Below are positions 25,336 to 33,124 of a DNA stretch of 56,377 nucleotides, in pieces; within the stretch, counting starts at the first letter, position 1, and each line of letters opens with the position of its first letter. Position numbers and translations under genes: made by a program. Source of the stretch: Bacillota bacterium (lineage in GTDB: Bacteria; Bacillota; Clostridia; Lachnospirales; Lachnospiraceae); assembly GCA_023402845.1 (NCBI GenBank), contig JAEYFP010000064.1:1-56377 (forward strand), given 5' to 3'. Below the pieces are notes generated by a model that ran no database searches, was not told the DNA's origin, and saw only the letters and a program-made list of their open reading frames with translations.

Positions 25336-26670
25336 ATGAATCACAAAAACAAAACAAAAGAGGCGCAGGAGCTGCTGACGCTGATTGAGGAAGCGGTATC
25401 TCCCTATCATGCGGTGGAGTCGGTAAAACTCAGGCTGGAAAGAGCCGGTTATCGGGAAGTGTCGCTGAAGGAGAGATGGAAGCTTGAAAAAGGGGGAGCC
25501 TATTTTGTAAGGCACCATGGTTCCTCTCTTGTGGCATTTCAGATCGGCAGGGAGGATCCTGTGAAAGGGCAGCTGCGCGTGGCGGCGGCGCATACGGATT
25601 TCCCGTGCCTGCGTGTGAAAGCCAATCCGGATATGAAGGAGGAAGGCTATGTGCGCGTCAATGTGGAAATATACGGCGGCGCGATTTTGAATACATGGCT
25701 GGACAGGCCACTTTCAGTTGCGGGACGCGTCGCCTTAAAAAGCGATACAATTCTGAAGCCGGAACTTCGACTGATTAACATAAAACGGCCGATTTTGACG
25801 ATTCCGAATATTGCGATTCACCTGAACAAAGAAATTAATAAGGGGGTAGAACTGAACAGGCAGACGGACATGATACCGATTGCAGGAATGCTTGAAAAGG
25901 AGCTGAATCAAGAAAATGATGAAAAAAATGGGAAGAAAAGTACCTATTTTCTGAATTTCCTTGCCGAGGAGCTGAATGTGGATCCATCGGATATTCTGGA
26001 CTTTGAGCTTTCGGTTTATTGTGCCGAGCAAGGTTGCTTCCTTGGTATCGAGCAGGAGTTTATATCGGCGCCGCGTCTTGACAATATGACATCGGTGCAG
26101 GCGGTCGCGACAGGACTGCTGGAATCGGAACGTGGGGACGGTGTGAATGTCGGCGCTTTTTTTGACCATGAAGAAATCGGCAGCAGAACAAAGCAGGGAG
26201 CGGGTTCACTGCTGTTGTCTTTTGTACTTGAGAAGCTGTATGATGCGTTCGGTGGAAATCATATGGACTTTCAGTCGGCAGTGGCAGGAGGTATGCTGCT
26301 TTCCACAGATGTCGGACATGGCCTGCATCCGAATCAGGTAGGCAAATATGATCCGGTCAATAAAGCTTCCTTAAACAGCGGTGTTTCAGTCAAAGAAGCT
26401 GCGGGGCAGTCTTATGCGACAGATTCGGAGGGTATTGCGATCATTGAACAGATGCTTTTAAAGGAAAAAATTCCATATAAAAAATTTGTGAACCGCTCGG
26501 ATGGAACAAGCGGCAGTACACTTGGCACAATTGCGTCTACACTGCTGCCGATGCTTGTCATTGATGTGGGCATACCGCTTTTGGCAATGCACTCCGCGCG
26601 GGAGCTTATGGGCAGCAGGGATCAGAAGGCACTTACGGACCTGCTCAGATGTTTCTACCGGATTGTATAA
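25336..26670 (+). CDS. M18 family aminopeptidase
   Basis: The 444-residue zinc aminopeptidase (M18, aspartyl/ApeB type) removes N-terminal amino acids from peptides in the cytoplasm. Probable metal ligands and catalytic residues in family order are His86 (AAHTDFP), Asp248 (APRLDNM), Glu279-Glu280 (FDHEEIGS), Asp325 (STDVGH) and His419 (LAMHSARE). The length is normal for the bacterial subclass. GGGAAAGG lies upstream of the ATG. It stands alone between the lipoprotein terminator and the DegV gene. Confidence 0.93.
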   Translation: MNHKNKTKEAQELLTLIEEAVSPYHAVESVKLRLERAGYREVSLKERWKLEKGGAYFVRHHGSSLVAFQIGREDPVKGQLRVAAAHTDFPCLRVKANPDMKEEGYVRVNVEIYGGAILNTWLDRPLSVAGRVALKSDTILKPELRLINIKRPILTIPNIAIHLNKEINKGVELNRQTDMIPIAGMLEKELNQENDEKNGKKSTYFLNFLAEELNVDPSDILDFELSVYCAEQGCFLGIEQEFISAPRLDNMTSVQAVATGLLESERGDGVNVGAFFDHEEIGSRTKQGAGSLLLSFVLEKLYDAFGGNHMDFQSAVAGGMLLSTDVGHGLHPNQVGKYDPVNKASLNSGVSVKEAAGQSYATDSEGIAIIEQMLLKEKIPYKKFVNRSDGTSGSTLGTIASTLLPMLVIDVGIPLLAMHSARELMGSRDQKALTDLLRCFYRIV

Positions 26671-26707
26671 ATAATAGTTATTACTCAGTTTCTAAATTAT
26701 TTATAAA

Positions 26708-26773
26708 AATGTAGTTTACCCCTTTTCAAACGCGGTAGAAGATGCTATCATATATAGTAATCAAAACTACATT
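26708..26773. promoter_or_regulatory. Widely spaced inverted repeat before the DegV gene
   Basis: AATGTAGTTT (26708-26717) and AAACTACATT (26764-26773) are perfect 10-bp complements with 46 nt between them, ending 29 nt before the DegV start. The spacer contains TATCATATATAGT, which may hold a -10. They could be paired operator half-sites or arms of an mRNA structure. Confidence 0.4.
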
Positions 26774-26802
26774 ATAAAAAGACTAGAAAAGGGAGTATCA
26801 GG

Positions 26803-27639
26803 ATGGACTATAAAATCGTGCTGGACAGTTGTGGAGAGTTACCCGAAAAATTGAAAAAGGATGAGCGGTTTGCTCATGTTCCTTTGACGTTACAGGTGGG
26901 TGAGGATTTCATCATCGATGATGAAAGCTTTGATCAGGCAGAATTTTTGAGGAAGGTTGCGGCCTGTCCGGAATGTCCGAAATCTGCATGCCCGTCTCCC
27001 GATACTTATACCGCTACGATGCGCGGCAATCAGGAGACCTATGTTGTGACGCTGTCGGCGGAACTAAGCGGCTCTTATAACAGCGCGGAGCTGGGAAAGC
27101 AGCTTTTCGAGGAAGAGGATACGGATGCCAAGGTGCATGTATTCAATTCGAAGGGGGCATCGGTGACCCAGACGCAGATCGCGCTGGAGATTGAGGATTG
27201 TAAAAAGAAGGGCATGGTCTTTGAACAGGTAGTGGAGCATGTGGAACGCTTTCTCGCGGATATGGATACCTATTTTGTGCTGGAAACGCTGGAAATGCTC
27301 CGTAAAAATGGACGTTTAAGCAATGCGAAGGCGCTTGTTGCAAGCGTACTGAACATCAAACCGATCATGGGTTCCACGAAGGAAGGCACAATTCAGCAGC
27401 TTGATCAGACAAGAGGAATTAATAAGGCACTGCATAAAATGATAGAAATCATCCGGAAGGCAAAGCCGGATTCTGAAAACAGAAGGCTTGCGATTTCTCA
27501 TTGTAATTGTCTGGAACGCGCTTTATATTTGCGGGATGAGATGCTGAAGGTCATGAAGTTTAAGGAGGTTTTGATTTTAGATACGGCGGGAGTTGCGAGC
27601 CTGTATGCGGCTGACGGCGGGATTATCGTAGCGCTGTAG
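26803..27639 (+). CDS. DegV family fatty-acid-binding protein
   Basis: The 278-residue two-domain protein starts MDYKIVLDSCGELP and has TLSAELSGSYNSA, the conserved DegV loop that binds the fatty-acid carboxylate. A C-terminal domain includes KPIMGSTKEGTIQ. DegV/FakB proteins present fatty acids to the kinase FakA for phospholipid synthesis. GGGAG lies 9 nt before the ATG. It converges on the LytTR regulator gene with 12 nt between stops. No fakA is present here, which is common because Firmicutes carry several unlinked degV copies. Confidence 0.92.
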   Translation: MDYKIVLDSCGELPEKLKKDERFAHVPLTLQVGEDFIIDDESFDQAEFLRKVAACPECPKSACPSPDTYTATMRGNQETYVVTLSAELSGSYNSAELGKQLFEEEDTDAKVHVFNSKGASVTQTQIALEIEDCKKKGMVFEQVVEHVERFLADMDTYFVLETLEMLRKNGRLSNAKALVASVLNIKPIMGSTKEGTIQQLDQTRGINKALHKMIEIIRKAKPDSENRRLAISHCNCLERALYLRDEMLKVMKFKEVLILDTAGVASLYAADGGIIVAL

Positions 27640-27651
27640 CGGGAGGCTGCT

Positions 27652-28374
27652 TTAATAGGAAGCGTGATGCTTGAAGCTTGCGAACGCACTCAGCAGTTCT
27701 TTTCTCTTAAAAATACTGAAGGGCATGGCTTGTCCTGTTGTTAAAAGAAAGGAATTACCTTGATCGCCTGTTACATGATGTAGATTGACAAGCACATTCT
27801 TACAGTAAATGAAACAGCGGTATGGCTTAACGAGAACTTCGAGTTCCGCCATGGTGCCCAGCATAGAGAGAAAGCTGCCGTTTTTCATTGAAAGTTCTAC
27901 AAGGTGTTCTTTTTGCACTGCATAGATGAGATCCAGATGGTTGATAAAATGCTTTTCTTTTTCTCCCCTTATTTCGATAAGGGGAGTTTTTGTTTTGGCT
28001 CTTTCGATCGCAATATCTAAAATTTGGGCCAGCTGTTCTTTTGTGATTGGTTTTGTCAAATAGGTGATGTTTGCCGCGGGACTGTGAAAGGCCGTATAAT
28101 CAATAAGAGAGTTGCAAAGTATGATCTGGGCACCGATGCCGGATGCACGCAGTTCTGTTGCAATGTCCATGCCGTTTAGAGGGCCGTTTGCAATATCTAT
28201 AAAAAATAAATCATATTTGATGGGTGTATGCATCAGTGCTTCCCTGCTGCCAAAGGAGTCAATATAGATCACGCCGGTTTTTGCCTGCCGGCTATCATTT
28301 TCTCTTGAAAGCAGCCGTTCGAGCTGCTTCCTGTCTGCAACGCTGTCATCGCAGACCGCAATATAAAGAGCCAT
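27652..28374 (-). CDS. LytTR-family response regulator
   Basis: The 240-residue regulator has a receiver (about 1-120, acidic pocket Cys-Asp-Asp at 8-10, phospho-acceptor Asp60 in LFFIDIANGP) and a LytTR DNA-binding domain (about 130-235). The domain includes the usual motif around EKHFINHLDLIYAVQ and PYRCFIYCKNVLVNL. LytTR regulators such as AgrA and VirR often control peptide signalling or virulence. No sensor kinase or signal-peptide gene is adjacent, so it is an orphan here. The receiver loop MPGMDG is altered to NGPLNGMD, still plausible for phosphorylation. Confidence 0.88.
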   Translation of the reverse strand: MALYIAVCDDSVADRKQLERLLSRENDSRQAKTGVIYIDSFGSREALMHTPIKYDLFFIDIANGPLNGMDIATELRASGIGAQIILCNSLIDYTAFHSPAANITYLTKPITKEQLAQILDIAIERAKTKTPLIEIRGEKEKHFINHLDLIYAVQKEHLVELSMKNGSFLSMLGTMAELEVLVKPYRCFIYCKNVLVNLHHVTGDQGNSFLLTTGQAMPFSIFKRKELLSAFASFKHHASY

Positions 28375-28432
28375 ATCGATTCCTCCAAACTTGCTATAAA
28401 ATGAATTACATGACCTTTTGACCCTTGTATCA

Positions 28433-28729
28433 TTACATTACACGAAAATAAACGGGAGAAAAAAACAACAGAACCAGGGTAATCAGTATCTGTAAAATGA
28501 GAATTGCCGGCATCCCGATAAAGAATGAGGCCTTTTGGGTCTTGTGACGGAAGGCGTACATTCCTGCCAGACATCCGATGCTTCCGCCCAAAAGAGCAAG
28601 AGAAAACAAAGTAGCCTCAGGAATGCGCCATGCCTGGCGCTTTGCCCTCTGCTTGTCTATTCTCATTGCGATAAATCCCGATAAATTGATGCCGGTCAAG
28701 TAAATGCCGATGATGAGCAGTACATTCAT
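28433..28729 (-). CDS. DUF1294 membrane protein
   Basis: The 98-residue membrane protein has about three hydrophobic segments and the DUF1294 hallmarks: MRIDKQRAKRQAWRIPE followed by LFSLALLGGSIGCLAGM and FRHKT. Its function is unknown. It is 58 bp upstream of the LytTR regulator on the same strand, so the two could be co-transcribed. Two inverted repeats lie in its upstream region. The N-terminus is hydrophobic with no cleavable signal. Confidence 0.85.
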   Translation of the reverse strand: MNVLLIIGIYLTGINLSGFIAMRIDKQRAKRQAWRIPEATLFSLALLGGSIGCLAGMYAFRHKTQKASFFIGMPAILILQILITLVLLFFSPVYFRVM

Positions 28730-28761
28730 GAAAGCTTCCTCTTGCGTATGTTGCTGTTGCA

Positions 28762-28814
28762 GTTTAGATAAAGTCTAAACCGTATAATAGGAAATTCAAA
28801 AGAATTTCCTATTA
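28762..28814. promoter_or_regulatory. Two adjacent perfect inverted repeats before the DUF1294 gene
   Basis: GTTTAGA/TCTAAAC with a 5-nt loop (28762-28780) looks like a repressor operator. TAATAGGAAATTC/GAATTTCCTATTA with an AAAA loop (28785-28814) is a 13-bp hairpin without a U-run on either strand. Both lie between the 3' end of the DUF4397 gene and the DUF1294 start codon. Confidence 0.55.
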
Positions 28815-28855
28815 AACATAGTATCATAAAATAAAAAGGCTGTAAAATTATAATT

Positions 28856-29917
28856 TTAAAAACTGCTTGCTACAAAAAGGATTGAGAGGCCGTTGTGATC
28901 AGAAGCATATCCGATCAGAAAAATTGTGTAAAGTCGGTTGCTGTCCATCCTGATCTGGGAAGATGCCAGCAGATTGGACATACAGGTGGAACTGCCTCCG
29001 CCGATGATGATCGGGATTGCCGTATCTGATACCCGGTACTGCTCTGCCTGCATATGATTCTGGCATCTGTTTTCGTATACGATAATCCGATAGGTGCCGG
29101 GCATAAACTGTTTGTAGCTGCCTATATCCATGTAAGATAAATTTCTTGCAATCATCCTGCCGTCCAAGAGAGAAACATCAAGGGGAATGCTGTCGGGGGA
29201 GAGATTGATGGTGCGCAGGCATGAATTGTACAGTGATTTGCTGCAGGAAATATCGGCGATCTGGAATAAAGCGCTGCCGTTTCCTCTGGGAATAATCGCG
29301 ATTGTGTAGGTTTCGCCGTAATTAAAGCGCATTGTTTCCTGTATGACATACTGGAAGGGATTGTCGGCTTCGGCGACGCTAACAAGCAGAATACCGGAGG
29401 CTTGCTGTGAATAATCGGAAATATTTCCGAACGTAAGGTTTGTTACCAAAGTTACGTCGCTTAAAATGACCGTTATGGGACCCAGATTTTTATCTGCATG
29501 AAGGATTCGGATATTGCAGCCCTTTGCAACCGGCACATTCGGATAAGCGGGCGGGAAGGGTGCAACTAAAGGTGTGTCGGGAAATGTCGGCGGTACGGCC
29601 GGAAAACTGATCGTGGGGTATCCGGCGGAAGGCGCCTCGGGTCCGCCAAGCGGCATATTCTCATCCGTGACGGGAGTCCGCAGGGAGGGAATATTAAATA
29701 TCGGGCCGGTCGAATTCGTGGGAATCTCGTCCGAAGAAGGAAGGACATTTTCATCTACGGAACCGTCGGGCTGCATCATGACAGAATGATAGGGCTGCAT
29801 CTGGACGGCATCATTTAGAGAAGTATCCATATCAGTGAAAGGAGGCAGATCGAAGGGCATGGAAGCATTCACTGCATAGCTCGTCGGTTTGCTTTTATTC
29901 CAACTGTTTCTGTACAT
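28856..29917 (-). CDS. DUF4397 domain protein with proline-rich N-terminus
   Basis: The 353-residue protein has a disordered, Pro/Asp/Thr-rich N-terminal third. A beta-rich DUF4397-like region begins at about residue 130 (CNIRILHADKNLGPITVILSD), and a second similar unit covers roughly 235-350. There is no signal peptide or TM helix. The start at 29917 is chosen for GAGGT 6 nt upstream in minus orientation. That ribosome site lies in the 3' arm of a hairpin that ends in five U just before the ATG. The family is common in Lachnospiraceae and other Firmicutes. A surface or spore-coat role is possible, but nothing shows it. Confidence 0.7.
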   Translation of the reverse strand: MYRNSWNKSKPTSYAVNASMPFDLPPFTDMDTSLNDAVQMQPYHSVMMQPDGSVDENVLPSSDEIPTNSTGPIFNIPSLRTPVTDENMPLGGPEAPSAGYPTISFPAVPPTFPDTPLVAPFPPAYPNVPVAKGCNIRILHADKNLGPITVILSDVTLVTNLTFGNISDYSQQASGILLVSVAEADNPFQYVIQETMRFNYGETYTIAIIPRGNGSALFQIADISCSKSLYNSCLRTINLSPDSIPLDVSLLDGRMIARNLSYMDIGSYKQFMPGTYRIIVYENRCQNHMQAEQYRVSDTAIPIIIGGGSSTCMSNLLASSQIRMDSNRLYTIFLIGYASDHNGLSILFVASSF

Positions 29918-29962
29918 AAAAAGACCTCGCAAATACAAGTTAATTTAGTATATGCGAGGTCT
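29918..29962 (-). promoter_or_regulatory. Hairpin that contains the ribosome site of the DUF4397 gene
   Basis: Read on the minus strand, a perfect 10-bp stem (AGACCTCGCA-type arms at 29953-29962 and 29922-29931, 21-nt loop) is followed by five U at 29918-29922 and then directly by the ATG. The second arm contains GAGGT, the only good ribosome site. The structure can act as the argG terminator and also mask translation of the DUF4397 message. A TATACT in the loop (29947-29952) could start a shorter transcript that cannot form the hairpin. Confidence 0.6.
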
Positions 29963-29974
29963 GCCATTTGTGCG

Positions 29975-29995
29975 AAAGTGTCGAAGACACTTTTT
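29975..29995 (+). terminator. Hairpin with U-run on the plus strand downstream of argG
   Basis: The perfect 8-bp stem AAAGTGTC/GACACTTT has a GAA loop and ends in five T on the plus strand (29975-29995). No plus-strand gene ends here. It may stop antisense transcription into argG, or stabilise the argG mRNA 3' end when read as minus-strand RNA. Confidence 0.45.
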
Positions 29996-30014
29996 ATGTT
30001 CATTATATAGGAAA

Positions 30015-31241
30015 TTATTTATTCTGAGATTTTCCGGCCTCAGCCATCTTCATGGCGCGCACCTTGCAGGAAAGCCCAAACAGGTTAATGAAGCCGGAGG
30101 CATCATGATGATCGTACAAGTCGCCCGTCGTAAAGGAGGCAATGCTTTCATTATAAAGAGAATAGGGTGAGGTCGTGCCGGCCTTAATAATATTGCCCTT
30201 GTAAAGCGTGAAAGAAACTTCACCTGTCACATACTGCTGTGTGGACTCGATGAATGCCTGCACCGCTTCGCGCAGCGGTGTAAACCACTTGCCCTCATAG
30301 ACAATTTGTGCAAGTTTGGAGCCCATATCCTTTTTAAGGGCGTAAGTATCACGATCTAAAATTAACTCCTCGAGCTGCTGATGTGCTTCCATTAAAATTG
30401 TTCCGCCCGGGGTCTCGTAGACACCGCGGGATTTCATGCCGACAACGCGGTTCTCCACAATGTCAATGATACCGATACCGTGCTTGCCTCCGAGCTGGTT
30501 TAATTCCCGAATAATATCGGAAACCTTCATTTCCTTGCCATTAACACTCTTGGGAACGCCGCCCTCAAAGGTCATTGTAATGGATTCTCCTTCTTCCGGA
30601 GCTTTCTGCGGCGTCACGCCGAGAACGAGTAAGTGGTCATAGTTCGGCTCATTGGCGGGATCCTCGAGTTCCAACCCCTCATGGCTGATATGCCAAAGAT
30701 TGCGATCGCGGCTATAGCTGTTATCTGCGGAAAACGGAAGATGAATGCCATGCTCCTCGCAGTAGGCAATTTCAGATTCACGGGAATCCATTGTCCATTT
30801 GTTGTCACGCCAAGCGGCAATGATTTTTAAATCGGGAGCAAGTGCTTTAATAGCGAGCTCAAAGCGGATCTGGTCGTTTCCTTTTCCGGTTGCGCCGTGG
30901 CAAATGGCTGCAGCCTGCTCTTTCCTCGCAATTTCTACAAGGCGTTTAGCGATAACGGGTCTTGCCATAGAGGTGCCGAGCAGATATTTATTTTCATAAA
31001 TGGCATTTGCCTGAACACACGGAACGATGTAATCCTCGCAGAATTCGTCGACGACATCTTCTATGTATAATTTTGTTGCGCCGCTTGCGGCAGCGCGTTC
31101 CTCAAGACCGTCCAGCTCGCTTTCCTGCCCGCAGTCGATGCAGACACAAATTACCTCGTAATCATAATTTTCTTTTAACCACGGAATGATTGCCGTCGTA
31201 TCAAGACCGCCGGAATAGGCCAGTATTACTTTTTCTTTCAT
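30015..31241 (-). CDS. argG: Argininosuccinate synthase
   Basis: The 408-residue enzyme joins citrulline and aspartate with ATP to form argininosuccinate, the seventh step of arginine synthesis. It starts MKEKVILAYSGGLDTTAII with the PP-loop AYSGGLDT and has the family's GKGNDQIRFE and YSRDRNLWHISHEG motifs. Length is normal. A candidate promoter is at 31270-31298, and AGGAGG precedes the ATG. It is divergent from argC across a 353-bp regulatory gap. argH is not in the window. Confidence 0.97.
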   Translation of the reverse strand: MKEKVILAYSGGLDTTAIIPWLKENYDYEVICVCIDCGQESELDGLEERAAASGATKLYIEDVVDEFCEDYIVPCVQANAIYENKYLLGTSMARPVIAKRLVEIARKEQAAAICHGATGKGNDQIRFELAIKALAPDLKIIAAWRDNKWTMDSRESEIAYCEEHGIHLPFSADNSYSRDRNLWHISHEGLELEDPANEPNYDHLLVLGVTPQKAPEEGESITMTFEGGVPKSVNGKEMKVSDIIRELNQLGGKHGIGIIDIVENRVVGMKSRGVYETPGGTILMEAHQQLEELILDRDTYALKKDMGSKLAQIVYEGKWFTPLREAVQAFIESTQQYVTGEVSFTLYKGNIIKAGTTSPYSLYNESIASFTTGDLYDHHDASGFINLFGLSCKVRAMKMAEAGKSQNK

Positions 31242-31269
31242 TATTGATTCCTCCTGAGTTTGCAGTTGT

Positions 31270-31298
31270 ATAATAGTTAATCTTCAACTAATATACAA
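31270..31298 (-). promoter_or_regulatory. Candidate argG promoter
   Basis: On the minus strand, TTGTAT (31293-31298), a 17-nt spacer and TATTAT (31270-31275) precede argG. GTTGTATA/TATACAAC arms (31265-31272 and 31292-31299) flank the promoter elements and may be regulator half-sites. Confidence 0.5.
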
Positions 31299-31325
31299 CA
31301 ACTATCGCGGGAATGCAAGTATTTC

Positions 31326-31351
31326 ATGCATAAAAATTAAAATTTATGCAT
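31326..31351. promoter_or_regulatory. ARG-box-like inverted repeat between argG and argC
   Basis: ATGCATAAA (31326-31334) and TTTATGCAT (31343-31351) are perfect inverted arms with an 8-nt AT centre. TGCAT half-sites resemble those of Gram-positive ArgR operators. Another half-site lies at 31395-31402. The rest of the 353-bp divergent gap (31242-31594) is very AT-rich with no ORF. Confidence 0.5.
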
Positions 31352-31459
31352 AAAACACAAAAAAATAAATAGAAAAGCTATATATATGAAAAAGTGCATA
31401 AATTAAAGAATAATAGAAAAATAGAATAGATTTGAAAAGAAAAAAATATAACAGAGGGG

Positions 31460-31494
31460 TTGCATAATATTCATAATAGATGTATAATTATGCA
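31460..31494 (+). promoter_or_regulatory. argC promoter overlapped by an ARG-box-like site
   Basis: TTGCAT (31460-31465), exactly 17 nt and TATAAT (31483-31488) form a near-consensus promoter. TGTATAATTATGCA (31481-31494) covers the -10 and fits the ARG-box core TGNAT-WWWW-ATNCA. A second TGCAT half-site overlaps the -35. ArgR bound here would block RNA polymerase when arginine is plentiful (inference). Confidence 0.65.
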
Positions 31495-31594
31495 ATCTTG
31501 GCACTGAAAGGACATTTTATTTGTTTTCAGGTGTATTCTGTAGTATGATGACTACGGATGTAACAGGTCAAAAATCAGAAAAGGGGAAACCGTT

Positions 31595-32635
31595 ATGATA
31601 AGAGCAGGAATTATCGGCTCGACCGGCTATGCAGGGGGCGAGCTTGTCAGACTTCTTTTAAACCATAAGGAAGTGGAAATTAAATGGTATGGTTCCAGAA
31701 GCTATATAGATCAGAAGTACTGTGAAGTGTTTCAGAATATGTTTGAGATTGTTGAGGATGTATGCAGAGACGACAACTTAAAGAAGCTTGCAAAGGAGGT
31801 TGATGTTATTTTTACGGCGACGCCCCAGGGTTTTCTGGCTTCGGTGCTGGACGAAGAGATTCTTTCCAATACTAAGGTTATCGATTTGAGTGCTGATTAC
31901 AGAATCAAGGATGTGTCTGTTTACGAGGAGTGGTATCAGCTCACACATCAGTCGCCTCAATTGATCGATGAGGCTGTATACGGTCTTTGTGAAATTAACA
32001 GGGAAGCTATCCAAAAAGCGAGACTCATCGCAAATCCGGGTTGTTATACGACGTGTTCGATTCTTTCTATTTATCCGCTGTTAAAGGAAGAGATAATTGA
32101 CAGGGATTCGATTATCATAGATGCGAAGTCCGGCGTATCCGGTGCGGGCAGAGGTGCCAAGATGGCAAATCTGTATTGCGAGGTCAATGAAAATATGAAG
32201 GCTTACGGAGTGCTGACACATCGCCATACACCTGAGATCGAGGAGCAGCTTGGACTTGCGGCAGGTGGGCCGCTAAAGGTCATCTTTACGCCTCACTTAG
32301 TGCCGATGAACAGGGGAATTCTAGTGACAGCCTATGCAAATCTTTCTAAGAAGACAGATTATGAACGGGTGAAAGCTGCCTATGACAAATATTATGCCAA
32401 TGAGAAGTTTGTACGGGTATTAAAAAAGGATGTCTTCCCGGAAACAAAGTGGGTGGAGGGCAGCAATTATGTAGATGTTAACTTTAAGCTCGATATGCGC
32501 ACAAATCGGATTGTCATTATGGGAGCACTTGATAATGTAGTCAAGGGTGCGGCAGGTCAGGCCGTACAGAATATGAACCTTTTATTCGGTTTCAAAGAAT
32601 CGGAAGGCTTGGAGTTAGTACCGATGTTTCCGTAG
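31595..32635 (+). CDS. argC: N-acetyl-gamma-glutamyl-phosphate reductase
   Basis: The 346-residue NADPH-dependent enzyme reduces N-acetylglutamyl phosphate to the semialdehyde in arginine synthesis. GSTGYAG (8-14) is the dinucleotide loop, and the catalytic Cys150 is in NPGCYTT. AAGGGG precedes the ATG. It is the first gene of the argC-GNAT-argJ-argB-argD operon, with a near-consensus promoter about 105 bp upstream. Confidence 0.97.
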   Translation: MIRAGIIGSTGYAGGELVRLLLNHKEVEIKWYGSRSYIDQKYCEVFQNMFEIVEDVCRDDNLKKLAKEVDVIFTATPQGFLASVLDEEILSNTKVIDLSADYRIKDVSVYEEWYQLTHQSPQLIDEAVYGLCEINREAIQKARLIANPGCYTTCSILSIYPLLKEEIIDRDSIIIDAKSGVSGAGRGAKMANLYCEVNENMKAYGVLTHRHTPEIEEQLGLAAGGPLKVIFTPHLVPMNRGILVTAYANLSKKTDYERVKAAYDKYYANEKFVRVLKKDVFPETKWVEGSNYVDVNFKLDMRTNRIVIMGALDNVVKGAAGQAVQNMNLLFGFKESEGLELVPMFP

Positions 32636-32670
32636 CTTTAGCGGGAAAGGTTATGTAAAGGAGCAGAAAT

Positions 32671-33114
32671 ATGATACGTGTGATGGAACAGGAGGATTAT
32701 GCAGAGGTCTATCGCCTTTGGAAAAGCATCAAGGGCTTTGCAATCAGAAGTGTTGATGATTCTGAGGACGGGGTGAAACTGTTTTTAAAGCGCAATCCGA
32801 CGACAAGTGTTGTAGCTATTGAAAAAGGGATGATCGTGGGCAGCATTTTATGCGGGCATGACGGGCGCAGAGGCTGTTTTTATCATGTCTGTGTACATCC
32901 CGATTACCGTCTGCGCGGCATCGGTAAGAGCATGGTTGTGTACGCGATGGAGGCACTTAGAAAAGAGGGAATCAACAAAGTTTCCCTGATCGCGTTCACG
33001 GAAAATGACATCGGAAATGTATTCTGGAAGATGATTGGCTGGACGAAGCGAGAAGATTTAAATTATTATGACTTTATATTGAACCGGGAAAATATTGTAC
33101 AATTTAACAGGTAG
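32671..33114 (+). CDS. GNAT acetyltransferase in the arginine operon
   Basis: The 147-residue single-domain GNAT has the acetyl-CoA loop in VHPDYRLRGIGKSMV (about residues 76-90) and a C-terminal NDIGNVFWKMIGWTKR pattern. It lies between argC and argJ, with GGAG before its ATG and only 10 nt from its stop to the argJ start. The position suggests a short-type N-acetylglutamate synthase that primes the pathway. ArgJ of some bacteria also does this, so it may be redundant or may acetylate another substrate. Sequence alone does not prove the substrate. Confidence 0.75.
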   Translation: MIRVMEQEDYAEVYRLWKSIKGFAIRSVDDSEDGVKLFLKRNPTTSVVAIEKGMIVGSILCGHDGRRGCFYHVCVHPDYRLRGIGKSMVVYAMEALRKEGINKVSLIAFTENDIGNVFWKMIGWTKREDLNYYDFILNRENIVQFNR

Positions 33115-33124
33115 GAGAGAAAAT

